Position numbers and translations under genes: made by a program. The notes below the pieces were generated by a model. That model was not told the origin of the DNA. It made no database searches and saw only the letters and a list, made by a program, of their open reading frames with translations. Below are positions 9,449 to 18,269 of a stretch of DNA of 55,939 nt, one piece after another. The stretch lies in NCBI GenBank assembly GCA_964635995.1, contig CAZWRA010000002.1:1-55939 (forward strand), written 5' to 3'. The DNA is from JAGQLF01 sp964635995. GTDB lineage: Bacteria; Patescibacteriota; Dojkabacteria; J137. Positions within the stretch are counted from its first letter, which is position 1. Every line of letters starts with the position of its first letter.

Positions 9449-9455
9449 AGGTAAT

Positions 9456-9461
9456 AGTATA
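9456..9461 (-). promoter_or_regulatory. clpC -10 box, leaderless-type
   Basis: On the minus strand TATACT is followed by 7 nt and then the clpC ATG, so transcription would start at or next to the start codon. No Shine-Dalgarno sequence is present. Confidence 0.5.
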
Positions 9462-9502
9462 CTTATTTAAATTTAATAAATATTTAAACTCTATTCAATA
9501 TT

Positions 9503-9529
9503 TTAGCACTCAAGATGGAAGTTTGCTAA
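9503..9529. promoter_or_regulatory. CIRCE-like HrcA operator
   Basis: TTAGCACTC, a 9-bp spacer, then GTTTGCTAA. The left arm matches the CIRCE consensus exactly, the spacer is exactly 9, and the right arm differs from GAGTGCTAA at two positions. It lies 55 bp upstream of clpC, a usual HrcA target. The divergent 1736-aa gene starts 124 bp to the other side and could also be affected. Confidence 0.8.
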
Positions 9530-9640
9530 ATCTATTCAAAGAGTGAGTTACTTAAATTAAATAGTTCTAATCTAATGCCTAATCACCTAATTTACAATTA
9601 CTAATTATCTAATATTCTTTCCAACTTAGTACTAATACAT

Positions 9641-9646
9641 TAGAAT
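9641..9646 (+). promoter_or_regulatory. Leaderless-type -10 box of the giant secreted protein
   Basis: TAGAAT ends 6 nt before the ATG at 9653; no ribosome-binding site is present. Confidence 0.4.
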
Positions 9647-9652
9647 AGTAAT

Positions 9653-12600
9653 ATGTCTAAATTGAGTCTTAATAAAAGAGTTGAAAAAGATGCTAAAAAA
9701 GCTCCAAAAGTTATTGTATTAATGTTTTGGGCTTTAGCATTTATTGCAGGTTTTAATATTATTGTTGATTTAACAAGTAACTCCGCTGAACCATTTGGAT
9801 TTTTTGGAAGAGTTTTAGCTCAAGTTACAAATAGACTAGCTCCAAATACGGGAGCAATTACAAGAATTTTACAAGGATATCAAAAGATTGAAGGACAGGC
9901 TCAAATAACTGATACCTACGATCGATGTTTAGTAGTAGATCCAAATTTAGGGGGATCAAGACAGGTCAAAAATATTGGCTCTAGAACAAATGCTGCTCTA
10001 GGGGAAAATTTAGGAGGAGCAAACACACCATTTGTTGTAGATTTTCCTGATTTTAGAACGACTCCTCAGTATATCCAGACGATGGATTATGCAGAGGAGA
10101 TGGGCATGAGTTATGTTCTGGGCCTTACAACTAAGACAACCTCAGCTGATCTAATGGCTCAATTTGTAAATGAAGCAACAGAAAGAGGTTTTGTTCCTGT
10201 AGTTAGGCTTTGCGTTGTAGGTGCTTGTGAGTTTGATCTTTCTAATGGCCCTGGACAAATAATTGATTACTATAGGGAATTGAGTAGATTAACTACTGGA
10301 GAATTTATTGCAATTTTAGGACCTAATGAGCCTGGTTCAGGAGAACCTTTAGAAATGGAAGGATTTGACTTAAGCTTGGATCAATACCCTCAGCTTGTTC
10401 AATATTCAATTGAAGCAGCGAATGCACTTAAAGGGCAAAGAGTTGTAAATGGCGGAAATATGTATTTAGCTCCAGCAGCTTTTAATGTTACAAATGCAAT
10501 TAATGATGATGCAAAATTATATTTTGAAAATGGGCTTGCTGATAATACTGATATTTTTGACGTATTGTTAATTAATACTTACGATTTATCTTCTGGAACC
10601 GCATATAGTTTTTATGAAAATACAGCCGGAGGATTTGGACTTAAAGCTGCGGTAGATCAATCTGAACTAGCTGTTGTAGTTACAGAGTTTGGATCATTTG
10701 TAGAACCTAATGGATCTAATTTTGATCAATTAAAGGTAAGTTTTGATGAATTTTGTCAGGATGAGAATGTAGAAGGAGTGTTATTTTTTCGTTCATTTCA
10801 AAGATTAGCTGGTTTATATGGTGGAGGAAATGATCCAAATGCAAAACCACCTGGATTGATTTCCGATGAAGTCTTAGAAGAGATGCTTTCAGGATGTTCT
10901 AAAGGTTCGTTAAGAGATTATGCCTGGGTCAATTGTAATTTCGATACATGTTTATATGGGGAAGCTTACGATCCAAAATCAACTGCTGAAGCATGCGGAG
11001 TTAGAAATCCAGAGCCTAGAACGGAATTAAATAGTGTAGCATTAGGAATTCAGTGTATTGAAAATAGATGTTATACAAGTTTTCAAAACTCTATACAGGT
11101 AATAATGCCTATTAAACAATTTGGAAGTAATTCTTGGACTGGAACCCCAAATTTTAATTATCCACCAATTTGTGCTGAGCTAGCTCATCTATATCCTAAT
11201 GATACTTACGATGCGTTAAATCAATTTGCTGGATTACTTTTGTCGGGAGGTGAGATTGTTCAGTCTCAAAATTCTTCACCTTCAAATAATGAATTACAAA
11301 CAGTTAATAAATCTATAGTGATTTTAGGAGACAGTCAAACAGCTCCAGGACCTGAAAGAGGTGAGTTTTTACCAAGTTCTAGCTTTACTGATGTAAATAG
11401 ATCTGCTGCTATAGCTGGTTCAAATGCAAATGATATGGCAGCTAACTTAGGAGTATTATCTAATCTTTCTAATGGAATTCCTGATGTAGTTTTAATTGGA
11501 TATGGAACAAACGATTGTGGTTTAAATGATCCTGAAGGTTTTAGATCCGACTTACAAACAATTATTAATTATTTTCCAAATAGTAAGATAATATTACTTT
11601 CTATTCCAAACATTACTAACAATACTTTAGGTATTTCTTGTCCAACAAATGTTTTAAATCAATATAATAATGTAATTACTTCCCTTCGAAATGATAATGT
11701 TTCAATTATAAATCTTGAATCTTTATATGGTTCCTCTTCAGCATACTTATATAGTGACAACTTACACATTGGAAACTATGATTTATTGAATGCTGAAATT
11801 TATAGAATCACTAACGGATCCGAGTCTAATACTAATACTTCAAACATTACATCACAAGTTTCAGGAGGACTTAGGTATCCTATGCCTTGGCTTGGAAGTG
11901 CATTAAATTGTTCAAGTGAATTAATTAAGCAAGTGCTTGAATACCAAGATGAGGATGGAAAAATTAACTATAGTCCAAGCCCTGGAAGTTTATATACTGA
12001 AACTAAAGCAGAAGTTGCATTCGAATTAGAAAATCAGTTTCTAAAAGATAAAGGAATTACTGTTGAAGGGGATATTTCTAATCGAGTTCTTGATAGCTTG
12101 GAAGATCCAGGTTATATTACCGATGAGAGAGCAATGTGTTTAGATGATGAGTGTATTGATAAATCGGATATTTATTCATCTCCAAATTATTATGGTGAAT
12201 ACATTCCAGCTAGATTGGCTCAAAATTATGAAGCTCCTGAAGCTTGTGCTGCTAGTGGTTTACTCATTAGAAATGAGCCTAATAACTATATTTACGGTCC
12301 AGAAATTTGGAATAGTGATAGAAGATCTTACTTTTTTGGAAGTGGAGCTGAAGTTTGTATAAATTATGCTAATAGAAAATCAGAGCTTAAAGATCCTAGA
12401 TATCTATTTGAAAAAGATGCAAAGGTTTATTGTTCAATAGCTAACAAGCAAATTAATCCAGCCTTTGTAGGTGCAGTTCCTCCGGAATGTACAACTGCTT
12501 CAGCAATTCAAGCTCTTCAAGGGCTTCAGCGATGTTTTGCACCTTACGACGATAACGCGCTATCACATAATGGAACTTGCGGACTTAGAAATGTAAACCT

Positions 12601-14863
12601 AGGTCTTATAGAAAAATGTTTAGTCAGAGAACCAACAAGCAGAGGAGATTTTTTTATTACACCAAACGCTTTTGATACTAATCTTCCAACTTTTGAAATT
12701 CCTGGTGTCTATGATTCAGTTTATGAAATGTATTCAAGAACTCAGGATGTAATGAGTAGAAGATATTTAAAGATTGTATTTAGGGAGAATCTTGGATGGA
12801 AAACCATTGTTGAGAATAAAATAAGAGACGCTAATAGACCTTTCGATATTGGAGAGCCTTACCTATTTAGCTTAAATCATAATAATTCTACTTGTTCATC
12901 CTCTGTTAGTTATGTAACAGGAGATGTACATTTAGGTAAAAATAATCCAATTCAGAGAAAAGAAATTTATTATGACTGGTTAGGTTATTTAGACATAATG
13001 CAGGAATGGATTATGGTTTATGCAAGGGATCAACATGGAACTGCTGAAGTTGTAATTCCTAATCCTCTTTATTTAGAAAATGAGGAAAACACATTAGTTA
13101 GAAATCCTGAGTTTGAAGATATTCAAATTCCTACTACTTTACAGAAAGACACTATAGTGTTGTCTGGAACAGCTAGCCAGAATACAAGATTCCCAATTTG
13201 GACTTGTGACGAGGTTGAGTTTAGAAAATTAGGAATAAAGTTTGATGAAAATAGAAACCCTATTAGAGTTGATCAATACGAAACATTCCCACAGGACTTT
13301 AATCCGACTTGTATTGATTGGTATAACTCGGAAAGTTATGAGGATGGACTAAAAGAGTTCTTATGTTCTAAAAATCCAAATGCTTACTCAAAGATTTGTG
13401 ATGTTGTACCTATTGATCCTGGAGATTTAGTTTGTAGAACTCCAGATGGTGACATAATAGAACCAGGTACATTTAGCGGAGGTGTAACTTGTCCTCTTTC
13501 TGGAGGAGCTTGTATTCAAGGAGCAGCTGGAGATGTTTCTCATGCTAGATCAGGATTAAATGCTGTTGATATTAAAAATTCTAATAATCAACTTATTGCA
13601 CCGTTTGATGGAAGAGTTACAGGAATAATTGGAAATTATTGTGCAAGAACTACTGAGTATAATGGAGGCGATGGAATTATTTATGAAGGGACTATTGAGG
13701 GGCAAGAATATTCGCTTCTGCTGTACCATTTAAATGTAGTTGATTCTGATGTTGTAGTTGGAAAGGAATATAAAACTGGCGAACCTATTGCACCTTTAGC
13801 TGATGATGGAAGAGGCGGCTCAGGTAGATCAACCCCAACTTTCGATATTCCATCTTATTCAAATGGGAGGTTTATATTTAGTGAACAAGGGCGAAGACCA
13901 AGTGGAATTTCTTCTACATCAAATAGAAGTATAACTAATGCGAATACACTTTCATGCGATGGATCAGGTTATACAAATAGCAGGCATGTACACTTAGAAG
14001 TATTAAGTAATAGAAGTTTAGATGTTCATGGCTTCTCTGTAGCACTTGGTTGTGATCCTGGATCGCATTACTCTTGTAGCCCTTCAGGAGCTCCAGTTGG
14101 GGAGTTCCCTCCAGGAACTGAACTAATTTGTGAATATGAAGGAGAGGAGGAGGAAATTCCACCTGGAAATGGGCCAGCCACAGGATGTAACGAGTTTAAT
14201 TGTGCAATGGGAGCTGGATGGTCAGACAATTTTGCAGGTTCCCTTGAATGCGCAAGTAATACATTGAGAAATAATATTTTTGGATTCGGTAGAAGACAGC
14301 ATAGTCTTGCCGAGTTATTAGATAGCTATGTACCATACTGCTATACTGTAACTGTTGCAGTTGGAAGAAATGGAAAGTCTACAATGTCTTTTCTTTCAAA
14401 CTTCTTTGGGCAGATTTATGATCCATATGCCTATGTAAAAAGAAAAGATGCAAGTGGAAATACTTGTTCAACTTCTATTCCTGATACTCCTAGAGAACAA
14501 GATATAGGCATGGCTTGCCCAGGTCTTCCTGAAAGAAAAGAAGGCACATTTACTGAGCCTTGGAACTATTATGTTGGACCGCTAGAAACTTGTAGCTTAA
14601 GTACCGAAGAAATGACTTGGGTTGGAAGTGTAGGATCAAGAAGTACAGAAGATGTGACCCAATATGTAATAGATAATATTAGTTATTTTGGAATCACAAT
14701 TGATGAAAATGAAGAGTTCGGTGTGCCTAGAGAGAAGGTTCAGCTTGTTATTGAAACTTCAAGAAATAAGGATATTAATCCATTCTTATTAATCGGTGTC
14801 TGGGCAACTGAGAGTGCTTTTGGAACATATTGGGATCCTAACCATACATGTAATGTTTATTAA
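9653..14863 (+). CDS. Giant secreted multidomain cell-wall protein, 1736 aa
   Basis: Begins with a basic segment and one membrane helix (about 20-40), so it is exported or anchored. Regions: a TIM-barrel glycoside-hydrolase-like part (about 100-400; ILGPNEPG near 220 and VVVTEFGSF near 345 place two plausible catalytic Glu); an SGNH/GDSL hydrolase (about 555-725) with GDSQT, GYGTND and DNLHIG; Cys-rich linkers; an M23/LytM-like metallopeptidase (about 1285-1460) with SHARSGLNAVD, LLLYHLN and SRHVHLEV; and a C-terminal lysozyme-like start (NPFLLIGVWATESAFGTYWD). It is full of Cys, so disulfides are likely outside the cell. The role, inferred, is cell-wall remodelling or host attack. A small membrane protein follows 2 nt later. 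Confidence 0.8.
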   Translation: MSKLSLNKRVEKDAKKAPKVIVLMFWALAFIAGFNIIVDLTSNSAEPFGFFGRVLAQVTNRLAPNTGAITRILQGYQKIEGQAQITDTYDRCLVVDPNLGGSRQVKNIGSRTNAALGENLGGANTPFVVDFPDFRTTPQYIQTMDYAEEMGMSYVLGLTTKTTSADLMAQFVNEATERGFVPVVRLCVVGACEFDLSNGPGQIIDYYRELSRLTTGEFIAILGPNEPGSGEPLEMEGFDLSLDQYPQLVQYSIEAANALKGQRVVNGGNMYLAPAAFNVTNAINDDAKLYFENGLADNTDIFDVLLINTYDLSSGTAYSFYENTAGGFGLKAAVDQSELAVVVTEFGSFVEPNGSNFDQLKVSFDEFCQDENVEGVLFFRSFQRLAGLYGGGNDPNAKPPGLISDEVLEEMLSGCSKGSLRDYAWVNCNFDTCLYGEAYDPKSTAEACGVRNPEPRTELNSVALGIQCIENRCYTSFQNSIQVIMPIKQFGSNSWTGTPNFNYPPICAELAHLYPNDTYDALNQFAGLLLSGGEIVQSQNSSPSNNELQTVNKSIVILGDSQTAPGPERGEFLPSSSFTDVNRSAAIAGSNANDMAANLGVLSNLSNGIPDVVLIGYGTNDCGLNDPEGFRSDLQTIINYFPNSKIILLSIPNITNNTLGISCPTNVLNQYNNVITSLRNDNVSIINLESLYGSSSAYLYSDNLHIGNYDLLNAEIYRITNGSESNTNTSNITSQVSGGLRYPMPWLGSALNCSSELIKQVLEYQDEDGKINYSPSPGSLYTETKAEVAFELENQFLKDKGITVEGDISNRVLDSLEDPGYITDERAMCLDDECIDKSDIYSSPNYYGEYIPARLAQNYEAPEACAASGLLIRNEPNNYIYGPEIWNSDRRSYFFGSGAEVCINYANRKSELKDPRYLFEKDAKVYCSIANKQINPAFVGAVPPECTTASAIQALQGLQRCFAPYDDNALSHNGTCGLRNVNLGLIEKCLVREPTSRGDFFITPNAFDTNLPTFEIPGVYDSVYEMYSRTQDVMSRRYLKIVFRENLGWKTIVENKIRDANRPFDIGEPYLFSLNHNNSTCSSSVSYVTGDVHLGKNNPIQRKEIYYDWLGYLDIMQEWIMVYARDQHGTAEVVIPNPLYLENEENTLVRNPEFEDIQIPTTLQKDTIVLSGTASQNTRFPIWTCDEVEFRKLGIKFDENRNPIRVDQYETFPQDFNPTCIDWYNSESYEDGLKEFLCSKNPNAYSKICDVVPIDPGDLVCRTPDGDIIEPGTFSGGVTCPLSGGACIQGAAGDVSHARSGLNAVDIKNSNNQLIAPFDGRVTGIIGNYCARTTEYNGGDGIIYEGTIEGQEYSLLLYHLNVVDSDVVVGKEYKTGEPIAPLADDGRGGSGRSTPTFDIPSYSNGRFIFSEQGRRPSGISSTSNRSITNANTLSCDGSGYTNSRHVHLEVLSNRSLDVHGFSVALGCDPGSHYSCSPSGAPVGEFPPGTELICEYEGEEEEIPPGNGPATGCNEFNCAMGAGWSDNFAGSLECASNTLRNNIFGFGRRQHSLAELLDSYVPYCYTVTVAVGRNGKSTMSFLSNFFGQIYDPYAYVKRKDASGNTCSTSIPDTPREQDIGMACPGLPERKEGTFTEPWNYYVGPLETCSLSTEEMTWVGSVGSRSTEDVTQYVIDNISYFGITIDENEEFGVPREKVQLVIETSRNKDINPFLLIGVWATESAFGTYWDPNHTCNVY

Positions 14864-14865
14864 AT

Positions 14866-15300
14866 ATGAATGATTTAAGAAGTTTTATAAGAAATAACCC
14901 ATTTTTTGTTTTAGTTGTAGGGATAGTTATGGCAATCTCAGTAATGGTATTAATTACCTTAACAGTAACTAATGTTCCAGATCCTGATGAGTTACCTGAT
15001 CCAGATGATGGAATAACTGGAAGTTTAGATGGTGAATATGACAACTCACAAGTTACACAAGAAGGAGAACCCGAGGAAACAGAGGGAGTTGATTGGAATT
15101 TAGGCTATAAAGATTTCGGTGCATTAGAATTTGAGCTACCCGTAAATACAGAACACTACTCTATTTCTAAGCTTGGTGAAGAGAGATATTTAGTTGAAAT
15201 TAATTCAAACTTTCCTTATTCAGAACAGGCAGTAAGTATATATTTAAGACAATTTAATCTAACTCTTTCTGATTCGGAAATTGTTGTGGAATATATTTAA
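14866..15300 (+). CDS. Single-pass membrane protein, 144 aa
   Basis: One N-terminal membrane helix (about 13-36), an Asp/Pro/Glu-rich stalk (PDPDELPDPDDG and on to about 75), then a small extracellular domain of about 65 residues. It starts 2 nt after the giant protein, so it is almost certainly in the same operon and may anchor or regulate it. No family recognised. It overlaps the convergent receiver gene by 4 nt. Confidence 0.65.
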   Translation: MNDLRSFIRNNPFFVLVVGIVMAISVMVLITLTVTNVPDPDELPDPDDGITGSLDGEYDNSQVTQEGEPEETEGVDWNLGYKDFGALEFELPVNTEHYSISKLGEERYLVEINSNFPYSEQAVSIYLRQFNLTLSDSEIVVEYI

Positions 15301-15743
15301 GCTAAATGTTGTCTGACAGTCTTAACCAAATCATCTGGCTCAGTGTCGATTTTAACTTTATAGTCAACAGCTCCTATATTCATAGCTTCTTCAACGGCAA
15401 GATCTCCTCCTAAGTTTGTAAGCATTATAACTTTTGGAGTTCCATATTTAACTTTATCTTCAATTAACTCTGTTAAAGTTTGAACACCGTCTTTATTAGG
15501 CATAACAATATCCAGAAGGATAAGGTCGAATTTTGTAGCTTCAGCTTTTGCAAGAGCATCTACTCCATCAACAGCTGTTGAAACCTCATAAGCAGGTTCA
15601 CTTGAAAGCATATCCAAGAACAGTTCACGAGCATCAGGCTCATCATCAACAACTAGAATCTTCTTAACATTGATAGAATTATTTGTCGCAGGTTGAGATA
15701 TTGCTGGGGTCTGAGTAGTTACTTTATCTTTATTATCGTCCAT
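15297..15743 (-). CDS. Stand-alone response regulator receiver (CheY-like)
   Basis: A 148-aa single receiver domain after a disordered 26-residue N-terminal tail. Acidic pocket D33-D34 (ILVVDDEPD), phospho-acceptor D78 (LILLDIVMP), the conserved Thr in VIMLTNLG and the Lys of DYKVKID are all present, so it should be phosphorylatable. There is no output domain and no histidine kinase nearby, so its partner is elsewhere. Such free receivers act by protein contact or phosphate relay. Confidence 0.9.
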   Translation of the reverse strand: MDDNKDKVTTQTPAISQPATNNSINVKKILVVDDEPDARELFLDMLSSEPAYEVSTAVDGVDALAKAEATKFDLILLDIVMPNKDGVQTLTELIEDKVKYGTPKVIMLTNLGGDLAVEEAMNIGAVDYKVKIDTEPDDLVKTVRQHLA

Positions 15744-15936
15744 ATTTCTAGATTTAGATATATTGAATTATTATCTCTAATCGACTAATTGTCAAGAGAA
15801 ATATACAATAACTTTGAGTTGTGCCTTATATATTGGCTCCTGTGTTATTATATTCTGACACAAAAGCATGACATTTTATAATACTCTATTCTCAATTAGG
15901 CTTCTGGTATAATGATTTGATTATTATGTATTAAAA

Positions 15937-17397
15937 ATGTCAGTTAGAACTAGATTTGCTCCAAGTCCTACAGGTTATTTTCATATAGCGGCCCTTCAAA
16001 AAGTTTTATATTGTTACGCCTTAGCTAAGAAAAACAATGGACAATATATTGTAAGAATTGAAGATACAGATAGAAATAGATTTGTTGAAGGTACTGAAGA
16101 AGTGATTTTTGAAAGTCATAGATTAATGGGAATTGATATTGATGAATCTGTTCAAGATGGAGGTGATTTTGGACCATATAGACAATCTGATCGATTAGAT
16201 TTATACAAAAAGTATGCAAATGAACTAATAGAAAAAGGATTTGCTTACTATGCATTTGAAACAAAAGAAGAGCTTGATGAAATGAGAGAAGCACAGAAAG
16301 AAGCTGGACGTAGGCCTCACTACAACGGTCAATATAGAGAGTATCCTGTTGAAGAAGCAAAAAAAAGAATTGAAAACGGTGAAGAGTACGTAATTAGAAT
16401 AAAAGTTCCTCCTAATGAAGAAATTATAGTTGATGACTTAATTATGGGTAAACTTGTATTTAAAACTAATGACCTGGATGACTATATTCTAATGAAATCT
16501 GATGGTTATCCAACTTATCATTTAGCGGTAGTAGTTGATGATCATTTAATGGAGATTTCTCATATTTTCCGAGGAGTTGAATGGATTCCAACTACACCTG
16601 TTATTGCTTATCTTTATAAATTTTTTGGATGGGAGATGCCAGAGATTGGACATATTCCTAATATTTTAGATCCCAATGGAAAAGGTAAATTATCAAAACG
16701 AAATGGAAGTGTTGCTTTATTTGAATTCTTTGAAGCAGGTTATTTAAAGGAGGCAATCATTAACTACATAATTTTACTTGGATGGTCACCTTCAATAGAA
16801 CGAGTTCATGGTGAGAAAGAGAGAGAAATATTTTCATTAGAAGAGTTTGTAGATTTATTCGATACAAAAGATCTAAATAAAAGCAATCCTAAGTTTAATC
16901 GTGAAAAACTTTTATGGTTCAATAAAGAATATATAAAGAATATGAACTCTAAAGAGCTAACTGCAAGGTTTTTAGAGTGGAATGAAAAATATAAAAAGGT
17001 TGAAAACATTAAAAATGATAATGGTCTTGAACAGAAAATTGCTTTAGTAAAAGAGAGAACACAAACTCTTAATGAAATTCCTGATATGCTTAGTTTCTTT
17101 TATAATTCTCCATCAAATATTGATTGGAATATTAAACAACTTAAAAATGTTCAGGAAAAGATTGCTGAAATAAAGAAATCAATTTATGAACTTATTAGTT
17201 CATTTGAGAATGATTCAACTAAGTGGACACACGAAGAATGGGAAGCTGGAATGAGAGAGATTGGAGATAAGTTTGAAGTAAAACATGGAGATGTATTTAT
17301 GGTTTTAAGAGTAGGGATTGTAGGAACTCCTTTCTCTCCTCCACTCTTTGAAAGTCTACAGATTTTAGGTAAAGAAAAAGTTTTAGAAAGGCTGTAA
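15937..17397 (+). CDS. gltX: Glutamyl-tRNA synthetase
   Basis: Charges tRNA-Glu (and perhaps tRNA-Gln when an amidotransferase completes it; none is in this window). Class I signature APSPTGYFHIAALQ, RIEDTDRNR, the YHLAVVVDDHLM region and KMSKS as KLSKRNG (about residue 250) are present; length 486 aa is normal. The HIGH-type motif reads HIAA where most family members have HIGG, a mild oddity. The C-terminal anticodon-binding half is helical. A TATAAT box at 15908-15913 gives a leader of about 20 nt. Confidence 0.95.
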   Translation: MSVRTRFAPSPTGYFHIAALQKVLYCYALAKKNNGQYIVRIEDTDRNRFVEGTEEVIFESHRLMGIDIDESVQDGGDFGPYRQSDRLDLYKKYANELIEKGFAYYAFETKEELDEMREAQKEAGRRPHYNGQYREYPVEEAKKRIENGEEYVIRIKVPPNEEIIVDDLIMGKLVFKTNDLDDYILMKSDGYPTYHLAVVVDDHLMEISHIFRGVEWIPTTPVIAYLYKFFGWEMPEIGHIPNILDPNGKGKLSKRNGSVALFEFFEAGYLKEAIINYIILLGWSPSIERVHGEKEREIFSLEEFVDLFDTKDLNKSNPKFNREKLLWFNKEYIKNMNSKELTARFLEWNEKYKKVENIKNDNGLEQKIALVKERTQTLNEIPDMLSFFYNSPSNIDWNIKQLKNVQEKIAEIKKSIYELISSFENDSTKWTHEEWEAGMREIGDKFEVKHGDVFMVLRVGIVGTPFSPPLFESLQILGKEKVLERL

Positions 17398-17399
17398 AG

Positions 17400-18086
17400 C
17401 TAAAGACTGAAAAAAGTACCAACTAAAAATGCAACTATTGCTGCAGTTCCTCCAATAACTACCATTTCTAAAATTGATCTTAAAAGACCTGTGTCTACAA
17501 CTTTCCACTTTAATATCGCTAATAAGCAAAGTGCTATGACTACTCCTAATGAGGAATAAGTAAATGCAATACTTGTATTTTCAGACACTAATGTAAAAGG
17601 TATAAGTGGAATTGCTCCAAAAATAATAAAAGATATAAATGTTGCTAAGCCTGTATAAATTGGATTTACATTACTTGAATCTTCGATCTTATATTTATAT
17701 TGCATTAACCATTTTGCCCAATAAACCTTATTACTTTTGAAAATTGATATTTGATTTTTAATATCAGATGCACTCATATTAGTTTCATTTAGTAATTTCT
17801 TTGTATCATCTGCTTCTTCATCAATTTTATTTAATAACATTTCAAATTGATTTTTATAAATATCCCTTCCTGCTTTTATTGATAGAAAATTACCAAGTCC
17901 CATAGAGAATGCATCAGCAAATAAATTTGCTAATCCAAAAAGTAAAACTGTTAAAAATGAAAGTGTTATAACATTTCCGCTTCCTAGGCTTGCTCCACTA
18001 AATCCAGCAACAACAGCAAATGTAGTAATTATGCCATCAGTACCTCCATAGACAATTTCCTTTAAGTAATCTTTTAAAGCATTCAT
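17400..18086 (-). CDS. VIT1/CCC1-family Fe/Mn transporter
   Basis: The N-terminus (KEIVYGGTDGIITTFAVVAG) and the next helix with NLFADAFSMGLGNFLSIKAG are diagnostic of the VIT/CCC1 family of divalent iron and manganese transporters. About five membrane helices flank a cytosolic helical segment (about 80-135) that binds metal in homologues. The 228-aa length is typical. A TATATT box 6 nt before the ATG suggests a leaderless mRNA. The 183-bp divergent region contains palindromic sites possibly shared with the AlbA_2 regulator gene. Confidence 0.88.
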   Translation of the reverse strand: MNALKDYLKEIVYGGTDGIITTFAVVAGFSGASLGSGNVITLSFLTVLLFGLANLFADAFSMGLGNFLSIKAGRDIYKNQFEMLLNKIDEEADDTKKLLNETNMSASDIKNQISIFKSNKVYWAKWLMQYKYKIEDSSNVNPIYTGLATFISFIIFGAIPLIPFTLVSENTSIAFTYSSLGVVIALCLLAILKWKVVDTGLLRSILEMVVIGGTAAIVAFLVGTFFSL

Positions 18087-18129
18087 AATTTGAATATATC
18101 AAAATTATTACTTTTAAAATACTTCTAAA

Positions 18130-18145
18130 TTACTTCTAGAAGTAA
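18130..18145. promoter_or_regulatory. Operator-like palindrome 1
   Basis: Perfect 16-bp palindrome TTACTTCTAGAAGTAA followed by ACTG, in the intergenic region between the VIT gene and the AlbA_2/HTH regulator. Further TTACTT half-sites occur within 30 bp to the left. Confidence 0.5.
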
Positions 18146-18226
18146 ACTGGAACTAAATAAATCTGGTTGGCCATATTGGATAAGGGTTTCCAAGGGTATT
18201 AAAAAGAAAATATACTTTACTTCTAG

Positions 18227-18242
18227 TTACTTTTTAAAGTAA
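18227..18242. promoter_or_regulatory. Operator-like palindrome 2
   Basis: TTACTTTTTAAAGTAA followed by ACTG, a near-perfect palindrome matching the site at 18130-18145 in both arms and in the trailing ACTG. It ends 28 nt before the regulator start, where autoregulatory sites often lie. Confidence 0.5.
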
Positions 18243-18269
18243 ACTGCTTTTGGGCATAAAACTATTTTA

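Noticed and set aside
13935..14162. Minus-strand reading frame within the giant secreted protein gene
   Set aside because: It lies opposite a convincing coding region and has no recognisable protein features.
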